The position numbers were made by a program, and so were the translations under genes. Of a DNA stretch of 64,000 nucleotides, positions 59,101 through 64,000 are shown piece after piece. This stretch comes from Gammaproteobacteria bacterium. Its GTDB lineage: Bacteria > Pseudomonadota > Gammaproteobacteria > Chromatiales > Chromatiaceae. The stretch spans positions 1 to 64,000 of the forward strand of contig JASBTJ010000053.1 in the NCBI GenBank assembly GCA_030148485.1, written 5' to 3'. How positions within the stretch are numbered: position 1 is the first letter of the stretch; each line of letters starts with the position of its first letter. The notes below the pieces were generated by a model, which was given only the letters and a program-made list of their open reading frames with translations, had not been told where the DNA came from and made no database searches.

Positions 59101-60155
59101 CAGTCGCCCCCCTGGTCGCCCAATCTGTTTTTCAGCCACAACGGCATTGTCCGCCCGCTGCCCGTAACCCCCGCGAGGAAGTCGCTGGACAAGCGCGTAC
59201 GCATCTGGGTTTCGGAAATTGCAAGGTAGCCGCGCGTCGTGTTGATGTCGTCGTGGCCCATGGCAATGCGGACACGCTCGATGTCGTGCGTCTGATCATA
59301 AAGCGCGGTGGCAAATGTTGCCCGAAGCCGGTGCAGGGCCTGCCCCTCGCCCAGCTTCATGCCAGCGGACCGAGCGGCGCGCTGCAGGATGTCATGAAGC
59401 CCCCCAACCCCTAACGCGGTGTGGCGCGCTTTCCCCGATAAGCCTACAAACACCGGCTCCGCCTCGGACTTGGGCAGCAAATCAAGGTCAGCGAACCACG
59501 CGCGCAACGCCGTCACAGCCTCCCCCTCAAACGCTACCATGCGCTCTTTGGAACCCTTTCCTGCAAATCGCACTGCCCCAACCTTGTTGCGCAACTGAAG
59601 CTGACGAAGCGTCAGGCTCGCGACCTCACTACGCCGCGCACCTGTCGCCAAGAAAAAAACCAGCACCGCGTAATCCCGCCGCCCCTGCACCGTCCCCCTG
59701 TCGCAGGTGGCAAACAGCCGTCTGAGCTGGTCCCGTGAAAATTTTCTCGGCACCCGCTCTCGGCGCTTTGGGCCGGGAATGCCCATGGTCGGATCCACCC
59801 AGCCGCGGAAGGCCTGTCCCCAGCGAAACACCTGACGAAGCGCAACCAGCTTCACGTGGCGCGCCTCTGGCGTCAGGTTGTGGGTCAACGCCTGGTCCTG
59901 CTGCCACGCATTGACGTCATCGCTGGACACGTCAGGCCAGCAACCAGGTCTGCGGTAGTTGAGCCATTCACAAAATTCCGCAACAGCCTCCACGTAATTG
60001 GCGGCTGAGGCGGGACGCAAACCGCGGTTGATGCGCAACCACAGCGCCCACGCATCGATGTCCGCCCGCTGTTCGCCAGTCAAATCGCGGCGCACTATGC
60101 GCCGCATGACCCGCCCAAGTTCGTCCTGCGCGGAGACCAACGCATCATGCGTCAT
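59100..60155 (-). CDS. Phage tyrosine recombinase
   Basis: 351 residues. The core-binding domain is at about 30-130. R in FFLATGARRSEVASLTLRQL, lysine in VRFAGKGSKERMVAFEG, HxxR in QALHRLRATFATALYD, and MGHDDINTTRGYLAIS for the histidine and tyrosine. It lies 1.4 kb from the right dif junction but separated by two genes. Its stop overlaps the Mor-like start. Possibly an integrase from another lineage or a multimer resolvase. Confidence 0.85.
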   Translation of the reverse strand: MTHDALVSAQDELGRVMRRIVRRDLTGEQRADIDAWALWLRINRGLRPASAANYVEAVAEFCEWLNYRRPGCWPDVSSDDVNAWQQDQALTHNLTPEARHVKLVALRQVFRWGQAFRGWVDPTMGIPGPKRRERVPRKFSRDQLRRLFATCDRGTVQGRRDYAVLVFFLATGARRSEVASLTLRQLQLRNKVGAVRFAGKGSKERMVAFEGEAVTALRAWFADLDLLPKSEAEPVFVGLSGKARHTALGVGGLHDILQRAARSAGMKLGEGQALHRLRATFATALYDQTHDIERVRIAMGHDDINTTRGYLAISETQMRTRLSSDFLAGVTGSGRTMPLWLKNRLGDQGGD

Positions 60156-60522
60156 GATTACGCTCCAGGCCCGGGGCCGCGCAGATACTTAAAATCGCCC
60201 CGCCCATAGAGGGCCAACCAATGCGCCCTCCCCTTCCCGCACCCCTGAGCTTTGGATGGGGGGTGGCCCCGCTGTTCCGCCCCGACCGGAGCGGGCACGC
60301 CAGGAGGCCCGCCCCAGAGGGCGATCCCGCAGATGACGCGCCGTATCCCCGGTTCGTTATCTCCGGCCGCAGCAACATCTGCCGCAGAAACCAGCCAGCG
60401 GGTTGGGGCACAGCAACAGCGGCCTTTAGGGCTGAGGCCAACGCCCCGTGCGGTTTGGGGAACAACGGCAACAAGGGTTGCGTGTGTGGATTATGGGAAA
60501 AGAAGCATGAATCAAGGGTCAT
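60145..60522 (-). CDS. Ash/Icd-like small phage protein (uncertain)
   Basis: 125 residues, MTLDSCFFSHNPHTQPLLPL. The block GSPSGAGLLACPLRSGRNSG followed by TPHPKLRGAGRGG recalls the conserved segment of the P4 Ash / host-division-inhibitor Icd-like family. It overlaps the initiator gene by ATGA and the recombinase by 11 bp, which supports translation. The composition is otherwise low-complexity, so it could be a structured RNA or noncoding segment instead. Confidence 0.4.
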   Translation of the reverse strand: MTLDSCFFSHNPHTQPLLPLFPKPHGALASALKAAVAVPQPAGWFLRQMLLRPEITNRGYGASSAGSPSGAGLLACPLRSGRNSGATPHPKLRGAGRGGRIGWPSMGGAILSICAAPGLERNHDA

Positions 60523-61439
60523 GCCACGACCTCCCTGCGTCGACTAAGGTGTTCTGCAACGCCTGGTTCATCCCTGCGCAACGCTTCAAGCATAACGGCG
60601 TGGCGGAATTGTGGAAATGCGTCGAACCTCTCTTCGTCGATTCCGTACTCCGCGCCTTTGGCGCTGATTCCAGTGGACGTTTCGTACCAGATCTTGTTAT
60701 TGGCGGCTGCTGTTCCTGCGTCTTCGGCAGCGATTGACTCTAGGCAACGCGCGATGTACTTCGGTCCTGGGCTTGCGTTGTGCGTTTTCGCTCGCCCACA
60801 CGCTCGGTGCATCTGCCCAACGCTGTGGCCTTGTGTGACCCACGAATTGATCAACGCACGATCCTGACGCACAAAATGTGCGGGGATCCCGTAGTGCAGC
60901 AGGATGGCCTCGGCCTTCGCCGGACACAGATTTTCATTGCTTTCAGCGGATCCGATCAGATCAGAATCAGATATCTGAATATCTATAGAAGAGTCATACT
61001 TCCCCGCTGCCCGGAAATGACCCCCCTCAATACTTCCTCGCTGCCCGGAAGTATTGTGCGCGGATACTTCCTCGCTGCCCGGAATAATTCCTCGCTGCCC
61101 GGAAGTATTAGATGGCGGATACTTCCTCGCCGCCCGGAATGGTTTGATGCTTGATACTTCCTCGCTGCCCGGAAGTATGTCCCACGCAAAAGTGAACGGC
61201 CGCGTGCGGCCGTCGGCGGATATAACCCCGTATCCACGGGCACTTAGCTTGTTACGCGCCTCAGAAACACGTGTTTCTGGCAGTCCGGCAACGCGACCGA
61301 TAGCCTTAAGGCTGGATGAACACGTCTCGGTTCCTGGATCGCGCAAATAAGACATGGCTAGCAACACCCGCCAATCGCGGTTGTTAAGCTCGGCGTCCTT
61401 GAGCGCGGTCAGTGGGACAGGAGGCCTACGCTTCGCCAT
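60519..61439 (-). CDS. Lambda-O-like replication initiator
   Basis: 306 residues from MAKRRPPVPLTALKDAELNN. Residues 1-90 are a winged-helix DNA-binding domain (LKAIGRVAGLPETRVSEARN, continuing KLSARGYGV) like phage O/RepA N termini. The middle (95-165) is encoded by tandem DNA iterons and reads as shifting LPGSEEV/FRAARKY/SGQRG peptides. The C-terminal half carries IPAHFVRQDRALINSWVTQG. In lambda the O protein binds iterons inside its own gene; this layout is the same. Confidence 0.78.
   Translation of the reverse strand: MAKRRPPVPLTALKDAELNNRDWRVLLAMSYLRDPGTETCSSSLKAIGRVAGLPETRVSEARNKLSARGYGVISADGRTRPFTFAWDILPGSEEVSSIKPFRAARKYPPSNTSGQRGIIPGSEEVSAHNTSGQRGSIEGGHFRAAGKYDSSIDIQISDSDLIGSAESNENLCPAKAEAILLHYGIPAHFVRQDRALINSWVTQGHSVGQMHRACGRAKTHNASPGPKYIARCLESIAAEDAGTAAANNKIWYETSTGISAKGAEYGIDEERFDAFPQFRHAVMLEALRRDEPGVAEHLSRRREVVA
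60950..61178. other. Candidate replication origin: six iterons plus AT-rich element
   Basis: Six near-repeats (23-25 bp, ATACTTCC-TCGCTGCCC-GGAAGTAT) start at 60996, 61030, 61064, 61084, 61119 and 61154, with imperfect inner dyads; iterons 3 and 4 overlap by 5 bp. An AT-rich stretch with ATCAG/ATCTG repeats lies at 60953-60995 beside them. Repeats are not codon-multiples apart, so selection is on DNA. Strongly resembles lambda ori. Confidence 0.85.
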
Positions 61440-61511
61440 TCGGCCACCGATAATCCAGTTTATTGTGTAGCTGATCATCGGCAGCCCACACCACTAGGAG
61501 CCGCGATATGC

Positions 61512-61539
61512 CCCTAAAAATATGTATATTATGTTAAAT
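61512..61539 (+). other. Right attachment junction: dif-like site with host XerD arm
   Basis: Left arm CCCTAAAAATA is unlike dif; centre TGTATA and right arm TTATGTTAAAT match Escherichia coli dif exactly. This reciprocal mosaic with the site at 19390-19417 reconstructs an empty host dif TATGCGCATAA-TGTATA-TTATGTTAAAT. Confidence 0.9.
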
Positions 61540-61652
61540 ATCGTATTCCGAGCCGTAATCGGTGGTGCTCACAAGGCATGGATCGGATAGCCCCGGCGCC
61601 CTGTCGAATTCGAGACTAACCGCAATTACCCTCAACGGCCGACGTGTAAACG

Positions 61653-61943
61653 ATGACAGCTAGACCCCCTCGCCCGTACCGGGGCCAGGAATCACAACTG
61701 ATTCTACGAGACCACTTGGCGATCGATCGCACCCGGCTGGCCAACGAGCGGACCTTGCTGGCGTGGTGGCGCACCGGACTAACGTTGGTGATTGCCGGCG
61801 TGACTTTGATCAAGCTGTTCCCGGAGGTGGCCTGGATGGTCGACGGCGGTTACGTGATGGTGCCGTTGGGATTGGGCACTGTGGTGTTCGGCGCCTGGCG
61901 CTACATCCAGGTACGCAGCGAGATCAGCCGCGACGCGCGTTAG
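61653..61943 (+). CDS. DUF202 membrane protein
   Basis: 96 residues. RDHLAIDRTRLANERTLLAWWRTGL is the DUF202 hallmark, followed by two helices (TLVIAGVTLIKLFPEVAW, GYVMVPLGLGTVVFGAWRYI). Function unknown; small inner-membrane protein. Ends 4 bp inside the convergent trkH reading frame. Confidence 0.85.
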   Translation: MTARPPRPYRGQESQLILRDHLAIDRTRLANERTLLAWWRTGLTLVIAGVTLIKLFPEVAWMVDGGYVMVPLGLGTVVFGAWRYIQVRSEISRDAR

Positions 61944-63385
61944 CGACGCCAGAACTCCGGTGTGAGCAACACCGCGATGGTGAAGATCTCCAGCCGGCCC
62001 AGCAGCATGGCGAAGATGGACAGCGCCTTGGCCGGGTCCGAGATATCCGCAAAGCTCATGGCGACCCGCCCCAGCCCGGGACCGAGGTTGTTCAAGGTGG
62101 TTGCGACGGCACCGAATGCGCTGACCTGGTCCAGTCCGGCGGTCATCATGCCCAGCATGAGCACGACAAAAGCCAACACGTAGGCGGCGAAGAATCCCCA
62201 CACGGCCTGGACGACCTGCGGCGGCACGGGGTGGGCGCCGATCCGCACCGGGACCACGGCCTTGGGGTGAATCAGGCGCATGATCTCCCGCCAGCCCTGC
62301 AGTACCAGCAGCTGGATGCGCAGCACTTTCATGCCACCGGCGGTTGAGCCGCCGCACCCCCCGATGAAACTGATGAATATCAGAAAAATCGGCAAGAACG
62401 CCGGCCATAGGGAGAAGTCCGCCATGGAAAATCCGGTACTGGTGATCACGGAGATCACCTCGAAAGCACCCATGCGCAACGCTTGCAACGGGGTCTCGGC
62501 AACCTTTTCGATATGCAGTACCAGCGCCGTGAGCAACGCGGCACCGACGATCACCATGAGAAAGGCGCGCACCTCCGGGTTACGGGCGTAGTAGCCCAGC
62601 CGCTTGCCTTGCCACGCGGCAAGGTGGACGCTGAAGTTGATGGCGCCGAGGGTCATGAACACCATGGCGACCACCTCCACCTGGCCGTCGGCGAAGGCGG
62701 CGATGCTGTCGTCACGGGTGGAGAACCCGCCCGTGGAGACCGTCGCGAAACTATGGCCGATGGCCTCGAACACGGACATGCCCGCCAGCTAATAGGCCAG
62801 CGCGCAGGCTACGGTGATAGCCACGTAGACCCCCCACAGGAGCCGTGCGGTGCTGGTCAGGCGCGGGGTCAGCCGTTCGTCCTTCAACGGTCCGGGGGCC
62901 TCTGATCGGTACAACTGCGAACCACCGATACCCAGCAATGGCAGGACTGCCACGGCGAGCACCACCAGGCCCATGCCGCCCAGCCATTGGATGTATTGGC
63001 GGTAGAACAACAACGACTTCGGTTGATCGGCCAGATGGGTGATCACCGTCGCCCCGGTGGTGGTCAGGCCGGAGGTGGCCTCGAACAGTGCATCCACAAA
63101 ACTCAACTGGCCGATGCGCACGAACGGTACCGCGGCGAGCAGGCAAAGCACCGCCCAGAACAGCGCCACCACCAGAAAACCGTCCCGGTTGCGCAGCATC
63201 AGCTTGCCGCGACCGCTTGCGGCCATCGCCACCCCCCCTGCCCCGACCGCCAAGGCGAAGGACATCAGGAACTGCATGACCTGTCCGTCCGAAAACCAGA
63301 GGGAAACCATCAATGGCACGATCAAGGCGGCACCGAATCCCAGGCAGAGGAAGCCGATCAGGCGCGTGATGGTGGCGAAATGCAT
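61940..63385 (-). pseudogene. trkH: TrkH potassium transporter subunit, interrupted by an amber codon
   Basis: The full-length frame from MHFATITRLIGFLCLGFG has about 481 codons, matching TrkH (483). It contains GLTTTGATVI, GGMGLVVLAVAVLPLLGIGG, FATVSTGGFSTRDDS and GGCGGSTAGG pore-loop motifs of Trk channels. A TAG at 62789-62791 interrupts it between LAY and LAGMSVFEAIGHSF, where TrkH homologues have tryptophan (TGG). The second half resumes in the same frame from an internal ATG (62779). One G-to-A change explains it. Sequencing error, nonsense mutation or suppression remain possible. Confidence 0.85.
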
Positions 63386-63649
63386 TGTGGTTCGAATACT
63401 TACCGTGCGGATTGGCAATCCCGAGGACCGGATTCTGCCGAAATTTTGTCATCCGCGCTCGTACGTTTTTCATCCGCTCAGGCATATCGCCATCGCAGAT
63501 CAGGATATTCCCATGGCATTTGAATGATTCCCGGCGGATGCTGCTTGCCAGGAACGTGTCCCGAGTCTCAGCGTGCGCTGTCCGGCCTGAGCAGACTTAA
63601 ACGCATGACCGTGCCATGGCTCCGCTACTGTCTGGAAAGGATCACCGCC

Positions 63650-64000
63650 ATGCTCAACAACGTCTCCCTCTTCAGGGGATTGCCGCAGAGCGATCTGGAT
63701 ACCTTGGAGCGACATAGCGCGCACCGCACCTATCGCCGAAATACCGTGCTCATCGAACGCGGGGATGTCGGCAATTCGCTCTATGTGGTTACCGACGGCG
63801 CGGTCAAGGTTTATGTTGCCGATGCACTCGGTAAGGAAGTCATTCTGAACGAGCTGACGAAAGGCGCGTATTTCGGCGAGTTGGCCCTGCTGGGCGACGT
63901 GCCACGCTCGGCGTCGGTTGCCACCGTTACCGACACGACCGTACTCACGCTGACCAAACTGGCCTTTCAGCAGTGCTTGGCGGAATTCCCGTCCATTGCC
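63650..64000 (+). CDS. Crp/Fnr-type cyclic-nucleotide-binding protein, partial
   Basis: First 117 residues, MLNNVSLFRGLPQSDLDTLE. Contains the cNMP-binding barrel with LIERGDVGNSLYVVTDGAVKVYV and GAYFGELALLGDVPRSASVATV (the phosphate-binding cassette FGELALLGDVPRSA is intact). GGAAAGG precedes the ATG. The window ends before any DNA-binding domain, so a transcription factor is likely but not shown. Confidence 0.8.
   Translation, partial: MLNNVSLFRGLPQSDLDTLERHSAHRTYRRNTVLIERGDVGNSLYVVTDGAVKVYVADALGKEVILNELTKGAYFGELALLGDVPRSASVATVTDTTVLTLTKLAFQQCLAEFPSIA

Larger units (their letters stand above)
19401..61539. mobile_element. Complete prophage integrated at dif, carrying an integron
   Basis: About 42.1 kb between the two dif-like junctions. 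Contents are an integration gene beside the left junction, replication, SSB and clamp genes, an integron, a regulatory region, lysis genes, the full siphovirus head and tail set, terminase, and a replication initiator with iterons at the right end. Genes are densely packed, many with 4-base ATGA overlaps, and nearly all lie on the minus strand. The structural genes look intact apart from a presumed programmed frameshift, so the phage may be functional. Confidence 0.9.

Noticed and set aside
60996-61178. CRISPR array
   Set aside because: Repeats are dyads inside a coding gene with irregular short spacing, and no cas genes are present; they behave as origin iterons.
61540-61652. Remnant of a MerR regulator cut off by prophage insertion
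   Set aside because: Neither the 113 bp right of attR nor the region 19230-19389 encodes any MerR-like fragment; dif integration disrupts no gene.

Overview
The window looks like a high-GC gammaproteobacterial chromosome. It carries a YhcB/ZapG homologue, a type II NADH dehydrogenase, MtgA and a dif site almost identical to that of Escherichia coli. The genus cannot be named from sequence alone; the Chromatiales/Ectothiorhodospira area is only a guess. The window holds three regions: chromosome (1-19.4 kb), a complete prophage of about 42.1 kb (19.4-61.54 kb), and chromosome again (61.54-64 kb).

Left chromosome. It holds a pyruvate oxidase-like enzyme cut by the window edge, a GltB-type FMN protein, a lytic transglycosylase, zapG/yhcB, transaldolase and mtgA. 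These are followed by a TPR lipoprotein-size protein, an HDOD regulator and a universal stress protein. Next come a MacAB-like exporter operon with two FtsX permeases, a HIT protein, ndh and a class V aminotransferase. The last unit is a three-gene metal-handling operon (outer-membrane protein, MerP-like and MerT-like proteins) behind a textbook MerR-type promoter.

Prophage. It sits in dif. The left junction keeps the host XerC arm and the right junction keeps the host XerD arm. Next to the left junction is an element-encoded Xer-like recombinase. Then come a GemA-like protein, SSB and a bona fide integron integrase (IntI). IntI is followed by an attI-like core and five attC-like sites that delimit cassettes of small phage-type genes. 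Unpaired bases in the attC arms show that the sites face away from intI, as in ordinary integrons, but every cassette gene reads back toward intI. The genes are therefore co-oriented with the phage operon. This phage-borne integron with reversed cassettes is the main discovery candidate. A strong, operator-embedded promoter inside the array reads toward intI.

Further right are a phage sliding clamp, a second phage tyrosine recombinase, small genes, a serine recombinase and an immunity region. The immunity region has two Arc-like regulators with shared operators and an XRE repressor with a duplicated palindromic operator. The lysis genes and a siphovirus structural module follow, read right to left. 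The module includes a GTA-like tail tip set, a tape measure, chaperones joined by a -1 frameshift signal, capsid, protease-scaffold, a portal-MuF fusion and terminase. A Mor-like activator lies just upstream of the packaging genes. Three copies of a 26-bp dyad repeat sit at the starts of late transcription units. At the right end are a third phage tyrosine recombinase, an Ash-like small ORF, and a lambda-O-like initiator gene with six iterons and an AT-rich stretch embedded in it (probable ori).

Right chromosome. It holds a DUF202 protein, trkH interrupted by an in-frame amber codon, and the start of a Crp/Fnr-type cyclic-nucleotide-binding protein.
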